A stretch of DNA of 64,000 nucleotides from Nilaparvata lugens (GCF_014356525.2 NC_052514.1:3488046-3552045); one strand, 5' to 3'. Counted from the first letter of the stretch, positions 41,583-53,364 are shown. Made by a program: numbers and translations. The notes: generated by a model not told the origin, from the sequence alone.

Positions 41583-41742
41583 AGGCCAGTTACAAATACA
41601 TCGATTTTTGGCTAACGATTCTTTGCAATCCTTATGAATTCTATTAGATTGAAGAGATAATGTTTGTAAAGTACCGTTTAATCTGAAAGAATCATAAGAA
41701 CGTTCAAAAATCGATGAGTGTGTAACTGGGTTTACAATCTAA
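41583..41742. mobile_element. Family D inverted-repeat element, uninterrupted copy
   Basis: ACATCGATTTTTGGCTAACG, CCTTATGAATTCTATTAGAT at the left and TCTGAAAGAATCATAAGAAC, CAAAAATCGATGAGTGTGTA at the right are inverted. It is about 160 bp and shows what the copy at 9745-10375 would be without its family B insert. Confidence 0.7.
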
Positions 41743-44040
41743 TCAGTTCAAGTTGAGGTCAATATTTCCACACTAACTCAATGTTCCATACAACACTTGA
41801 GTTATATTGACTGCATGTCGCTGTTTTAAACATTTAAATAGTGTGTTGATAATGATAGCAGTTTGAAATGGACTAAGAAATCGTCATAATTGATATTATG
41901 TTATTGATATCTTAGCACTTTCTGAAATACTTTAGATACATCAAGTTCTTGTCCCAATCATAAAAAGTAATAGATTACAGAGTAAAAACTGATGTAAGTA
42001 TACATCCACACATCTTCCAATCCATTTACTTTGATGAATAAAACTTCTAGTAGTTCTGAGAACAGTAGACCTCACGCAGTTTTCTCATCCACAAGTATCT
42101 GATGTCACCTGTTCTAGTTGATTCACGATTCACAGTTGAATCATAATTTACTCTTAGAAACTCTTGTGTGTGATCACACACATAAGTGACTTAGTTTTTA
42201 ATAACCATTATTGTGAAAATAAGACTTTCATGTCGTCAAAAATTGTTCAGAAAGGGTCTTTGATTACCTGGAGAAGGGTTATAGGAAAAGAGAGAGGACA
42301 ATAAGAGCAAGAGAGAGTTGTAAGCAAAAAAAAAAGAAAAACAAGCAAAAAATGGAAGGAGTTTGAGAAGGAAAACCAGGGAACCATGCAAAAAATGGCA
42401 GGAATAAATTCGGAGGAAGAACCTCTCCATCAATATTATAATCACGAACAATATATAAACGTTCAACATACATTATTTGTAATAGTCTACTAATCCCTAT
42501 ACAAGGTAATATCAACTAAAATAGCCTTCTTTCAACATGTAAATTCAGTCATGACTTTTTATACATAAACAGGTGGCACTATTTATTGAAAACTCTCAAT
42601 TAAGTTTGGATTTCCATCCAAGCCCAATTTTACCCCAACTCAATTTTCAATTAAGATCGGATTTCCTACTGAGTCCCAATAATTCAATTTTAATCCTCAA
42701 CATACCCCCAAGATTATCCCTGAGATACCTCTCCCAGACAACAAGCAACAAAGTAAACAGCTTGCTTCAATATGGTTGCGAGTTGCTTCAAGCAATATCA
42801 ATTACTACTGCAATCAATATTCAATCTAAATCAAAATCCAATGATATCCCTTGAAACCGCAAACAGGCACGTCGTATAATTCACGGCAGCCCAAGGGGAG
42901 ATCACGATGTATCAGAGGGGATAAATTCATACAGAAATTCTATTAAATTATAATTGGAAGATCAAATATCTGGATTGGAAAGTTACTTCAATTCGTGAGA
43001 TCGTTTTCAATGCAATAATATGAAATTTTAGATGAGCAGTATCATAGACTATTTAATAATAAAGAATGATTGAAGAATTGTGGAATCTGTGAATAATTGG
43101 CTTGAATCTGTGGTTATAATAATAATAATATCGAGTGACCTGGCTGGCTCAGGACTGGTGTCAGAGTTTTCAGGTCGCAACTGATCAATTTCAGGGCCTC
43201 TGACATGACCTAACGACTGCTTTTTTAATCTGTGGTGGTGTTATCAAATCAAATTCTTGGATAACAACTTTTTGTAGATTCTTGGGTTATTTGATTGAAA
43301 GTATTTGTGGAAACATGATCATTTAAGAGCATTATTAAATTATTGGAGGAACTATAAATGTTTGTTAATCATAAGAAGGGTTCTGGGAGTTAGAAATAAA
43401 TGACGTGACAACTTTCCATCAAATTATCGAGTATTTGTCATTAGTAATAATGATCAGTGAATATCAATAATGAGAATAATCAATTGAAATTTGTGAATAG
43501 AATGTATGATATGTAATATTATGGAAAAAATTGGCTATTAATTTAATAATATATATAATAATTAATATTTATTAAAACAGGAGACACAAGACATAAATAG
43601 ATTGAAAACACTTAAAAACTTACATCAGAAACGGAAATTTTCGAGAACTGACTTCCCTTCCTCAATCGAGTGCGTGGTCTTAATATTTAGATATCAAATA
43701 ATTAATATTTTCAGATATAATAATATTATATTAAAATTGGTACTGGATATGAGATACACGAATGACGACGAATCATCAAGTCTCAACTACTGGACTGATT
43801 GACTAAATTTCGCATATAGATTCTCAATTTACCGAGGATGGTAACTTTTTCACTCAGTCAGGAGGAAGAAGTATTCCTCATGCAATCGGGATTTGTCTCA
43901 AAAATGTTTCAAATTGTACATGTAAAACCCAGTAGCTGGTGACACCTAGCGGAGGTATTGAGAACTACACCAGGCGATCCAATCCACCAATCAGAATAGA
44001 GTATGAGAAGCTTGAAGGCGTGGTTTGCTGTAATTCATCC
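41743..44040. other. 2.3 kb without a recognised gene
   Basis: Contains a 5' fragment of family B (42048-42110: TAGTAGTTCTGAGAACAGTA, CTCATCCACAAG) and a Helitron-like fragment (43752-43850: ACGAATGACGACGAATC, TCTCAATTTACCGAGGATGG). Open frames of 66-93 codons (42236-42515 minus; 42573-42854 plus) show no domain I recognise. Near 43130 GACCTGGCTGGCTCAGGAC is part of an unassigned, less AT-rich patch. Confidence 0.45.
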
Positions 44041-44151
44041 GTTATAATTCCCGCTGTCTTGTACACACACACTCATACTCTCTCTCATTCTCTCTCTCTC
44101 TCTCTTTCTCTCACACACACACACACTCTCTCACTCTCACACAAACTCTCT
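44041..44151. repeat. CA/CT microsatellite
   Basis: Mixed CACA, CTCT and ACTC dinucleotide tracts immediately in front of the truncated LINE end, at the point where its coding sequence begins. Confidence 0.9.
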
Positions 44152-44430
44152 AGGAGGATAGATGCTTCACATGCTAGAACTGGTGCAAATACTCTTAGGA
44201 TACCCAATCACCGAACTACTATCTATTCTAAATCGTTCCTTGTCAGTGCTTGTCGTGAATGGAATAAACTTCCCAACTCTATTAGATGCATTGAGAGCCG
44301 AGCAGACTTTATCTTGTCTTTGAAAAAATATCTTATAGAGAAAATGACTGAGTCTGTCCAACCCTAGAGCACTGCATGACAAATATACTCTCCCTTCCTT
44401 TCCATTCTTAATCCCATTCATTCATTCATT
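44152..44430 (+). pseudogene. 5'-truncated LINE ORF2 C-terminus (same superfamily as the full-length LINE)
   Basis: In frame to the stop at 44365: GRRIDASHARTGANTLRIPN-like, FLVSACREWNKLPNSI, KKYLIEKMTESVQP. This aligns residue for residue with the last 70 residues of the full-length LINE's ORF2 (RRIDASHTRTGESTLRIPN, FLVSACRAWNTLPVSI, LEQMTETVRP), at roughly 70% identity by eye. A short 3' region and an ATTC tail (TCATTCATTCATTTC, about 44415) follow. The upstream part is replaced by the microsatellite. Confidence 0.88.
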
Positions 44431-44983
44431 TCACATAATATACAAGGTGATTCTTAATTATGGTAAAATAATTTAATAAACGCTTCATTAGCGAGCTATA
44501 CAGAGTTAAAGTTTTCGCCCGGAATTCAGTTCCTCTGGTGAAATACACCGATGCTGCATTGTTTGGGAACTAGTGTGTTTGAGAAGAAAATACCTAATTA
44601 GAACCGTACGAATAACCTTACATGTATGAAAGCCTCATTCGTTTTCGGTAACGAACAGAACCGAATGAAACCGAATGCGTGTGAAGCTAGCCTTAAAAAT
44701 ATTGCCTCTAATATCACTCAATACCCCTTCAAGTAAGAGTTTCACAGATCTTATAGGATTTTACAAAAATAACAAAACGATGAACCGAGGAATGGGTAGG
44801 AAGGACTGACAGGTTGAACGACAGAAATATAAAGCGATAAAACCGGAGCAAAATCCGATATGTCAGATTAATCCGTGTCTCCTCTTCTCTATTTTCGTAT
44901 TTCAGTCGTATTGACACTACAGGCGAGATAGACTCAAATAAATTTGAAGTTTTGCCCCTCTTCACTGCATATCAGTTCCTCCA
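44431..44983. other. No gene seen; possible transposon end
   Basis: ATATACAAGGTGATTCTTAA at 44440 has the form of a Tc1/mariner-like end (TACARGGTG), but no partner end was found. The rest is unassigned. Confidence 0.35.
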
Positions 44984-45323
44984 GTGAGGTCCACTTTATA
45001 ATGGCAGTGGAGAAAGTTAGGAAAACAATGACAAAAATTACCTTTTCTCCCTCAGGAAAATTGTTGCCCTCGGCTTCGCCTCGGGCTTCAAACTTTTTCC
45101 CTCAGGGAGAAAAAGTCGTACTTTTCACTGTAGATATACAAATAACTATTACTTTTCATCTGTGGTTTTTAATACTATTAGTAGTATCAAGTGCCTATTT
45201 TGACCATATCTTTAGGTACTGTAACAAATGGGAGCTTGAGACATTCAGCTCGTCACGTTTCACAGCAACAAGTTTTCGTTGCAGGCTGATAAACAGTCAG
45301 TATGCTACACTGTTGCAAACTAT
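44984..45323. mobile_element. Family F end followed by unassigned sequence
   Basis: GTGAGGTCCACTTTATAATG, GCAGTGGAGAAAGTTAGG is a family F start that breaks off near 45030. CCCTCAGGAAAATTG and CTTTTTCCCTCAGGGAGAAA form a small inverted pair at 45050-45110. At 45238-45290 TTCAGCTCGTCACGTTTCAC, GTTTTCGTTGCAGGCTGAT resembles 20873-20930, the outer part of the large inverted repeat. Confidence 0.5.
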
Positions 45324-45700
45324 AGTAAGGTCCACGTTATAATGGCAGTGGAGAAGGATAGGAGAACAACGTTGCCGATCCTCCGTTTTGTCAATGCCTT
45401 CTATAGACGGTAGCTGATACAGGTTTATTTAAGTAATATTAACTTTTCTTTCTCGTTAAAAATTAATAATCAATTATATTTTATTAAGCAAGGAATTATA
45501 TTTTTCAATAATTTAATAATGAATTTTCATAATAAAGATGAAATATTTTGTTGATTGATTATTAATTCTACATTGTTAAAAGACGATCTGGCAACAGAGC
45601 AAAGCAATAAAGAGATAGAGCGATCCGCTTTGTTGAATGATAGACAAGAATAGCAATACCATTGCTAATCAAACACTGCCATTATATCGTGGACCTCACT
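45324..45700 (+). mobile_element. Family F element, complete reference copy
   Basis: Starts GTAAGGTCCACGTTATAATG and ends CATTATATCGTGGACCTCAC, flanked by TATA on both sides, which fits a TA-type target duplication. It is about 377 bp. The internal parts are GTTGCCGATCCTCCG, TAGCTGATACAGGTTTA, an AT-rich middle, and AGACAAGAATAGCAATACC. No coding frame. It gives the best view of the family, of which more than a dozen copies or pieces are in this window. Confidence 0.9.
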
Positions 45701-46700
45701 ATATAGTCCAGGCAATGAATGCTCAAAAAAGGGTATAGAGGGAAATGTTTGGAAGACAATTTTTGACCCCGCAGTCCTGTTTAGGGTAGTAGGGAGGTAA
45801 GCATATCAAAAGTCCCCACCCCTACCCACTGTGCTAAGGGGGTGGGGGTGGTTCAAAAGTACCATTTTCTGGTTTCTCGCATATAACTCGTAAACTATGT
45901 ATCTTACGGACATAGATGTTATAAAGAAAATTGAAGCTTACATAATTTCCTACAATATTCATCGCTCAACTTTTTCTATATCTCCTCTAGTTTTCGAGAT
46001 ATCCGTTCTTGAAGGTGTGACATTGTTGAAAAAACACGTTTGTCTCCAATCTTTTTCAATTAATGCTCTTATAACTTTTGAAAAATCTATATGGAAATTC
46101 AATGCTGATTATAGAGCTTATAGAGCATTGAATTCTCTTCAATTTGATGTATAATTTCTTACTTTTACGAATTTCCCCACACCTTTTACAGCAGCTTTAG
46201 TGTTGTGTGTAAAATCTCCATTTTTGTAACAATAGACCAATTGACAGAGGAATTTGGAGGGAATGTTTGAAACAAAAATTTTTGACTTTGCAGCTTTGTT
46301 CAGACGAGTAAGAAGGATATTATATCAAAAGTCCCCATTCCTAACTCATGTGCTAAGGGGATGAGGGTGGTTTAAAAGCTGCATTTTTCAGCGTTTTACT
46401 CCCACGCTCATATATCAAGAACAGTGCGTTCAACTGACATAACTAATCATTCAAAAATCATTTCAACGAGAAATACAGCCTTTGTGAATATTATGATTGG
46501 GAAGTAGCTCCCTAAATTACGTAACGCAAATATCTGTAATTGTTACATTTCATATTCTATTTCTCACTTTAAAATCAGTCATCCCATCTCATAATGCGAG
46601 AATAGTAATAAAACTGAACTGATTCTTAAAGATATTGAGTGTAACATTGAACGATATAATTTTTTCTATCAACTGCGTTAGGCATACTTAATTTATGAAT
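45701..46700. repeat. Family G repeat, with two diverged internal units
   Basis: Begins ATAGTCCAGGC right after the family F copy. Two units resemble each other: 45740-45900 (GGGAAATGTTTGGAAGACAA, TATCAAAAGTCCCCACCCC, GTGCTAAGGGGGTGGGGGTG) and 46240-46400 (GGGAATGTTTGAAACAAAAA, TATCAAAAGTCCCCATTCC, GTGCTAAGGGGATGAGGGTG). The spacing is about 500 bp. It has no coding frame longer than 85 codons and no known domain. Confidence 0.7.
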
Positions 46701-47340
46701 TTCCATGCTTTATTTCATGAAAAGATTAAGTGTATAATTTTATTCCTTCACTGTTATAAATAGTTATGGAGGAGATGAGTACGTCAGAAAAAAAATCATA
46801 ATCATTGATAGTGACGTCATCTCAGTGTGAGTGCATCCCCTTCAATAGAGGTCAATGACCCAGCCGCCAAGGTCAGCTTTAAATTCCTGCAGCTACCCGT
46901 AGCTGTAAGGTTTGAGGTTATGTTGACCCAATTTTCAAATTTAACCAATTTTAAGCAAAAAAACTCATTTCAACTCCTCACCACCTATCATAATCTTTTC
47001 AAAATACGTATCTAATCAATTTATGAACATAGTTGAGGGTCATGGATTTGAAATTATAAGTATATCACATAAAATAGCTCACCTGGCTTTCAGAAATTGG
47101 ATGAAAAATCGTCAAATTTTGACAACAAAGTTTTCGTAGTAAAATCACATTTCGCCCGATTCTAACCACTGATTACGATCCATTATTGATTATTGAACGA
47201 TAATCAACAATTTTTGGAGTATGGAACATGATTAATTGGGGAATACAACTATAATATACGAACTGCGTAACATGTTCATTATAGGCACGCGAGGTACACG
47301 GAAGAACTGATTCATTCATTCCTTCGTGATGGGGAGGGGA
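46701..47340. other. No recognisable feature
   Basis: AT-rich and unassigned. Confidence 0.4.
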
Positions 47341-47521
47341 GAAGAAATAGCTACTATTTCTTTCTCTCTCTTACACACTCACTCTCTCACTCTCTCAAAC
47401 TCACTCTCTCTCTCTCACTCTCTCTCTCTCACTCTCTCTCACTCTCTCACACACTCTCTCTCTCATTCTCTCTTTATCTAATTGAAAAATACAGTCTATC
47501 TGTCACTCTATCTCTCTCTCA

Positions 47522-47579
<58 letters not shown>

Positions 47580-47605
47580 ATTCCCTCTTTCTCTCTCTCA
47601 AGACC
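47341..47605. repeat. CT/CACT microsatellite
   Basis: About 250 bp of CT dinucleotides interrupted by CA and by a 40-bp unique patch (TTTATCTAATTGAAAAATAC). It precedes a LINE 3' end, as does the CT-rich tract at 53160-53360. Confidence 0.95.
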
Positions 47606-48033
47606 CGGTCATGTTTTGATAGGAAGGATATTATTTTATACCCTTCTTAGAGAATCGACAATATTATTTTTCGAAACACCGCCGATTTATGAAGTTACAT
47701 CACAATATTATATCATCGTTATTCAAATTGCATTCAATCTTTATTCTTAAATTTCCCATACTTAAATGAATACAATAAATGAATGAATGAATAAATACTT
47801 TGAAAAATTCGTTGAATATAACCATCAATACTACTATTAACATTTTATCAAAATTTTTGGAGAGAAATAGCACCGGCTCAGCCTAGTTTTTCCTCCAATG
47901 TCATAGTTGTATTATGATTATAGTGTTTTATACAATAAATGAATAAATAAATTTAGTGTAAATTAGTGAATAAGCCAGTATTATATTGTAGCATACATAA
48001 ATAAAGAACTCTAATCTAATCTAATCTCTCTTT
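47606..48033 (+). mobile_element. LINE 3' end with (TAATC) tail
   Basis: Shares CGAAACACCGCCGATTTATG and ACATCACAATATTATA with 53440-53470. GTGAATAAGCCAGTATTATA, CATACATAAATAAAG matches the complement of the full-length LINE's 3' end (56332-56380). It ends with four TAATC-type units (48010-48026). Inside, GAAATAGCACCGGCTCAGCC, TTTTTCCTCCAATGTCAT is a 3' UTR motif also seen at 39345. No coding sequence is left. Confidence 0.7.
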
Positions 48034-48522
48034 CTAAGCATAAATAAAGTAATTCAATCAACCAATATCTCGTTATACTATGCGTCTCACGGAAATGGCT
48101 AGACCACAGAATAGATACAGAATGGAAACTTGTAATCAATCGCCTATCTAACCAATGCTTTTTACATGACCCCAATACTAAACACGTCACGTGACCTTGG
48201 GAAGTTCCAATCCTGGTCTTCTGATTGGCTCGTGACAGTGAACGAGATCAATTGATCCGGATCATTAAAGTGATCCGAACCTACCATCAATACTATTACA
48301 ATGCGGCGCTTCCTAACAAGATGGCGGATTTTGGCGTCAGGGTATAGCCAAGTTTCCGTACTGTATGTATACTGTGGCTAGACTGTACAAAATTAAAGCT
48401 TACAGAATTATCTACAACATTCATCATACAAAATTTTCCATATCTTCTATAATATAATCTTCTTCTTCTTCTTCTTCTTCGCCCATTGTGCCGTTTTCAC
48501 GGCGTTGGATCTCTTTATAATA
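48034..48522. other. Unassigned, with a TTC microsatellite
   Basis: A pure TTC run lies at 48461-48480, followed by GCCCATTGTGCCGTTTTCAC. Around 48180-48260 is a less AT-rich patch (GTCACGTGACCTTGGGAAG). No gene. Confidence 0.45.
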
Positions 48523-48722
48523 TAATAAAGGGAAGAATTATTGGCTTACGTACGGGATAGGAAATTCACGAATGACGCATCATCACGTCTCAACTACTCA
48601 ACTGATTAACTTGAAATTTTGCATACAGATTCTCAATTTACCGAGGATGGTTATAGGTGTATTTTAAATTCTTCAATATTTCACTGGGTCAAGTTCTCAG
48701 TTTGACAAGTTTTTAATAATTA
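48523..48722 (+). mobile_element. Helitron-like fragment (family K), 5' part
   Basis: ATAATATAATAAAGGGAAGA, TACGTACGGGATAGGAAATT, CGAATGACGCATCATCACGT, GATTCTCAATTTACCGAGGA and a final GTCAAGTTCTCAGTTTGAC. It matches the 5' 200 bp of the 7394-8557 element. The terminal CTAG side is missing. Confidence 0.6.
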
Positions 48723-49320
48723 GACCCTTGATGAGGACATTTGAAGACAAAAATGAAGAAGTATTTATTTATTGCTTTATTGGCAAACATATAAAAATAT
48801 TTCATTCCCTGATAAATTTACTTATTCATTCATAAATTCATTGTAAATCTGGGTCATCTACACTTGTGGTCAGTCAATCTTCTATTCATTCACTAATATT
48901 TTCATTCATTTATAAATTCATTGTACCTCAATGTCGTCTCACATGTGGTCAGTCATTTTACTATTTTAATATTTTGAAATATTACACTCACGTTTCGCCG
49001 TGTTTAGCGGAGGGAGTCACATAAATCATTGATTTAAAATGATAGATCTCGTACTCACCTGCAACAGATAAAAGAAAACAAATAAATTAACGATGAACCA
49101 TCTATGTGGAATCACAACATTTCAATTCAAAGTCCAAAATACATAAAAAAACTATAAAGTCATTCACCACAATAGTTCAAATAGTAAGATGTGCTTTTTG
49201 GACTTCTAAATTTCCTAGTTAGAGTAATTGTAAACTTTTCAAATAGTTTTTTTATTATGTTAATTTCGTCATTTAGAGAGATTATTATTCAAATTGAAAA
49301 TTTCATAAAATAGAATAATA
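48723..49320. other. No recognisable feature
   Basis: Two loosely similar phrases (ATTCATAAATTCATTGTAAATC at 48830 and ATTTATAAATTCATTGTACCTC at 48914) indicate a decayed ~85-bp local duplication. Otherwise unassigned. Confidence 0.45.
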
Positions 49321-49321
49321 G

Positions 49322-49599
49322 CATAGAGAAACAATAGCGTTAGTAGATATTCCATGATATAGGGCGTTTAAGTCGTAATTTTTACAGTCAACTCAAGCCG
49401 ATTATTGTCGATTACTGTCGATTTTTACTGTTCTAGCTGGGTGAGAGTGTATGAACGGCACACTATGAGAGACTACCAGCGTCACACAGCTTCATGGGAG
49501 AGAAATACGTGGACTATCAGCTTGAGTTAACATTGAAAATTATTGCCACATAAAGACTCTATACCATGGGATATCTACTTATGCTATTGTTTCTCTATG
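49322..49599. mobile_element. Family E inverted-repeat element, copy 3
   Basis: Complete, with ends CATAGAGAAACAATAGCGTT and TATTGTTTCTCTATG. The flanks ATAATAG (49315-49321) and ATAATAG (49600-49606) are identical and may be a 7-bp target duplication, although the other copies do not show it clearly. Confidence 0.85.
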
Positions 49600-49662
49600 A
49601 TAATAGACTATACTTTTTCCGTATTTATTAATTATTCACGTACTAGTATTCAAGTATTATGC

Positions 49663-49998
49663 AGTGTCCAACGAAAGGTGTAACAGCCAAAGTTGGAAAA
49701 AGTATATTCGTTGAGTTCAAAGCCAAATCTCAAATAGTTTGAACGCTCATAGAAAGTTGAAAATCGTCAAACAAAGGGAAAAAATTTATGAATCTTATTA
49801 AAAATTTCTTCCTCTTTCCAACCATATCCTTAAAATTATATTTTGACTAATAGTTTTCCAGTTATTGGCGTTTTTCGAAAATAACGAAAAATCTATATAT
49901 CTCAAAAACTAAGGTCGATATAAGAAAATTTTACTAAAGATTTTCTGTTGCAAATTTCATGTGGTCCTCGACTGTTACACCTTTAGTGGAATACTCTT
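49663..49998. mobile_element. Candidate inverted-repeat element (single copy)
   Basis: AGTGTCCAACGAAAGGTGTA with ACAG at the left, and CTGTTACACCTTTAGTGGAATACT at the right, form an imperfect terminal inverted repeat of about 25 bp. It is about 335 bp, AT-rich and non-coding. Only one copy is visible here, so the call rests on the ends alone. Confidence 0.4.
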
Positions 49999-50222
49999 TA
50001 TACTCTAACAATTAAATATCAATTGTTAGTTATTTCTAGTATAAACGATACCAGAGAAAATTATCCTATCAAACTCAAAATTGTTTCATCCTATGACAAT
50101 ACTAATTGAATTTGGTCTCAATTCATCTAACTATAGAAAGTGATCCAACAATCCATTTTATTAAAATATTGAATGTCAACAGAAAATAAAAATTATAGTG
50201 AGGTCCACGTTATAATGGCAGT

Positions 50223-50381
50223 GATTGACTAGCAATGAAAAGAAAACGGTTAAGGGTAAGTGTTGAAGGCTGAAGGTTTGAGGGTTAGTGTAAGAAAGGC
50301 CGACTGTGCCCTAACTTCACCCTCCTAGGTTAAAATAAAGGCAGTCATTCAATTCAATTCTAATCAATGGAATTGCTATCC
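50223..50381 (+). repeat. Family M repeat, copy 2, nested in family F
   Basis: GGTTTGAGGGTTAGTGTAAG, GCCGACTGTGCCCTAACTTC, ACCCTCCTAGG, AATAAAGGCAGTCATTCAAT, with a tail of ATTCAATTC units. The insertion point in the family F arm gives its boundaries. The tail and lack of inverted ends suggest a retroposon. Confidence 0.65.
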
Positions 50382-50618
50382 TTGTCTATTATTCAACAAA
50401 GCGGATAGTGCCATCTCTTTCTCGCTTTGCTCTGTTGCCTTCACCAATGTAGAATTGATAATTAATTAACAAAATATTCATGTTAATTATGAAAATTCAT
50501 TATGGAAATATTGAAAAATATAATTTCTTGCTTAAACAAATATAATTGAGTATTACAAACGAGAATGAACAGTTGATATTACATCAAAAAACCTGTATCA
50601 GCTACCATCTATAATAGT

Positions 50619-50919
50619 CCAGGCGCTGGCTTACGGTACATTGAGCATACATGAGAGAGGCAGACAATTTGATCTCGGATTATTGTTAGGGGGTCTTTAG
50701 TGTATATGAAACTCGATGTCGTCACGTCCCAGGGTGGTCGACAGATTGGGGGGAGGGGGGTAAGTTGTAAAAAACGCGCGCTTATAAAATCGCCTGTCCT
50801 GCAGTTATTATTCATAGTACAGATTTGATTTTTTTCTCAATTTTATGTAGGCTACACATAACTAAATTTCAATGTGGTCCTTTACATTTTTGCGATAAAC
50901 CACATAGTTTTTTTTATAG
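50619..50919. repeat. Family G-like insertion in family F
   Basis: Starts ATAGTCCAGGCGCTGGCTTA (compare ATAGTCCAGGCAATGAATGC at 45705) and ends in a T8 run, with TATA at both junctions. A G-rich patch (TTGGGGGGAGGGGGGTAAG) and CGCGCGC lie inside. Only the first ~11 bases clearly match family G, so the assignment is tentative. Confidence 0.45.
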
Positions 50920-50996
50920 AGGGTATTGACAAGACAGAGGATCGGCAACGTTGTTCTCCTATCTTTCTCCACTGCCATTATAACGTGCACCTCACT

Positions 50997-51390
50997 GCAG
51001 TGTAAGAGCATTTTCTATTAATCTGAATCCAAGTAAAACGTGTGAACGAGAGTGAAAGTAGGAGATTTGAGGTAGTTTTATTTTTGAACAACTATTTAAC
51101 CCACAGCCGAGGCACGCAAATAAGTGGGCGTAGAGAGTGCAATTTGTTTAAACAGCGTTAACCTTGGCTGTACACCAAACTAATTTACCAAAATAACCTC
51201 CCTATGTTTCAGAGGTAGTGGCGAATCGGATTTAACTTTAGTTAACTAGTCGGTCAACCCAACTTTCGGTTCAATTTTATTTGTTCGAATTTGAACTTGA
51301 TGAATAAGTGCAAACGATTAAAAACAATGATAAAATTACTGTATAGTATGTATGTATGTATGTATGTATGCATATGCAATCATAGGCCAA
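50997..51390. other. Unassigned, with a GTAT microsatellite
   Basis: Around 51346-51370 (GTAT)n is present. No gene or repeat recognised elsewhere in the stretch. Confidence 0.45.
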
Positions 51391-51646
51391 CAAAAAAAAA
51401 ACTGGTGTGGCGCACTCACACAACTTTCCTTGCCGTTATGAAAATTGATCACCTGACGTTAGTGTTCCCGCGCATCTCAAGTCTACTATTCAAAGATATG
51501 AGCCAGCTGGTGACTGTACAAAAACGCTGGATACATACGAGATCTGCTATCTCTTCATAGTGAATGATTTAATAGAATCAACAGTTGCCAACAGTTTACA
51601 ATTGAATAATCACATTTTCTCAAACTTCAAGCTTATTTTCAATTTT
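51391..51646 (-). repeat. Family A, right-end fragment, inverted
   Basis: ACTGGTGTGGCGCACTCACA, GATCACCTGACGTTAGTGTT, CAAGTCTACTATTCAAAGAT and AATGATTTAATAGAATCAAC match the complement of 40040-40272. Confidence 0.85.
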
Positions 51647-52780
51647 ACTTGCTAGTTCTAGATTTAGCTAAGTTCTAGACTTTAACTGGCTTTAAACTCT
51701 GGAGTCAGAAAATTGGCTTTCCTAGTCAGAGCGTTAACGTACTTGAGGATTCAAATAGACACTGGAGTTTAGAGATCATGTTAGACCCTGGAATTTATAA
51801 TGTCGCTTTCTGTGTGAAGGGCTTATAAGTCCAGGACTTGAATTAGATTCTCGCCTCTTTCCGAGTCAAAGGAAAGTCCTGGACTTGAAACAGCGTGATT
51901 TTAATCCCTCGACTGGGGTAGGGTTTAAATTCAAGTTCTAGACTTAACTGAGCAAACACAATTCAGTTATTGTTTTGGAATAGATAAAAGGCCAAATAGA
52001 TGTCATGGAATACCTAAATTATTTGGATTAGTCCATCTAAATTCAAAATTTATAGTTTGCAAGTTCATTTTGGAATAAAATTGTGTCAGAAGTATGCGTA
52101 AGAAACTAACCTCATTTAACGACTGTGACACACCCTAAAAATGTTCAAGCAAATAATACAAGGATTGCCTTGGGATTTATATTCCAATCTGAATGTCATA
52201 TTCAACATATTAATAATAACAATGATAAATAATTATTCCAGTTTTTTTCAAAACAAATATGTTTTCAATAGCCTAATTAAATTAATTAACTCAATAGAAA
52301 TTGAATTAATTAAATTAATTAACTCAATAGAAATTAAATTAATTAACTCAATAGCCTAATTAAATTTGTATTCCAAAATCACTGGTTAGGATCAATGATC
52401 AATAATAGCATAACGTAAAATGAAATGTTTATTCATTCACCTTTCAAAGGTTTTGCTTTGAATATGCCTACAAAGAAATCGAAACGTATTTTAAAAAAAT
52501 AGTTTTTAGAGCATGCTCATTTGAATTGCCCCGTTGTAATCAGCTGTTTCCGTTTTGCTATAATGCCAACAATACAACAGCAAAATATTGTGAATTTCCC
52601 TCATGTTTACTGCGTTAAAGTCTTGGACTCAAATCAGTCGAGTACTTGATAGACTCCAGAGTTTAGAAGATAAAATCGTGACTCAGAAAGTCAATTTAGA
52701 CCCGAGAGCTTATTTTAGTCCTGGACTCTGTAAGTCCAGAACTTATAGATCCCGAGCTCGGAAACCGGCCCTTAGAACTG
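51647..52780. mobile_element. Possible family O element with TTCTAGAC / GTCCAGAAC ends
   Basis: The left part has TTCTAGATTTAGCTAAGTTC and AACTCTGGAGTCAGAAAATT. The right part has GACTCCAGAGTTTAGAAGAT and GTCCAGAACTTATAGATCCC, GAGCTCGGAAACCGGCCC. These read as inverted, diverged ends of one ~1.1-kb element. Solo ends are at 18690-18730 and 63440-63500. The interior includes an AT-rich local repeat at 52265-52370 (three AATTAACTCAATAG units) and is non-coding. Confidence 0.5.
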
Positions 52781-52988
52781 TTATAACCATTAAGCTATCG
52801 TATCCCAAACCAATCTTCATAACCTGTAGATCTGTGACCCACTTTCCAAAAACAAACCTAATTGGGCTCCGCTCACTACCCAAATTGGTAAAAGCTCCTC
52901 TCTCAATACAATTTTCGCCCTGCAGGTCTTCTCTAGTCGCTGAAAACGATTTTATTATGATTAATCCTATCTAGTACACTTCCACTAT
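52781..52988. other. No recognisable feature
   Basis: Short unassigned stretch; an open frame entering from the family O end shows no domain. Confidence 0.4.
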
Positions 52989-53080
52989 GGTGACATCCAC
53001 TAAAAATTGTCAGCATTGTTTGAATGGGGTTTGTTATTGTTGTTTATAGGGAACGCTGACTGTTCAAAGTGGATCTCACC
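52989..53080. mobile_element. Family V inverted-repeat element, second copy
   Basis: GGTGACATCCACTAAAAATT, GTCAGCATTG at the left and GAACGCTGACTGTTCAAAGT, GGATCTCACC at the right are inverted ends. The centre is altered compared with 17381-17470. Confidence 0.7.
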
Positions 53081-53364
53081 TTAGACCCTACTAAACCCTA
53101 ATCCAGGCCAGTGTAGCAAGCTATCTGCCCAATATCTTGGAAGGGTTTAAACAGCTTAGCTGTTGCCTGAGGGCTAAATACCCCATTCTGGCACTCTCTC
53201 CTTCAAATTACTCCCTCTTCTTCATTATCTTCATAATCTTCTCTCTCTCTTACACGTCCTTTTTCAATCATTCCTCTTATTCGTCTCTCACTCTCCTCTT
53301 ACTCTCACACTTTTCTCAACCGTTCCTTTCATTCTTCTCCCTCTCTCTCTAATCCAATTACTCT
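53081..53364. repeat. CT-rich tract in front of a LINE end
   Basis: From about 53190 the plus strand is C/T-rich (TTCTCTCTCTCTTACACG, CTCCCTCTCTCTC). The tract corresponds in position to the CT microsatellite at 47341-47605. Confidence 0.7.

Larger units (their letters stand above)
50196..50996 (-). mobile_element. Family F element carrying two independent insertions
   Basis: The two ends are GTGAGGTCCACGTTATAATG (50196) and CATTATAACGTGCACCTCAC (to 50992), and the internal order is that of family F on the minus strand. It is broken first at 50223-50381 by a family M repeat, just inside the terminal repeat. It is broken again at 50619-50919 by a family G piece flanked by TATA. Without the two inserts it would be about 340 bp, the family's normal size. 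Confidence 0.85.

Noticed and set aside
43939..44367. A 142-codon gene starting at 43939
   Set aside because: Only the last ~70 codons are meaningful (LINE ORF2 end); the first part is unique sequence and a CA/CT microsatellite in an accidental common frame.
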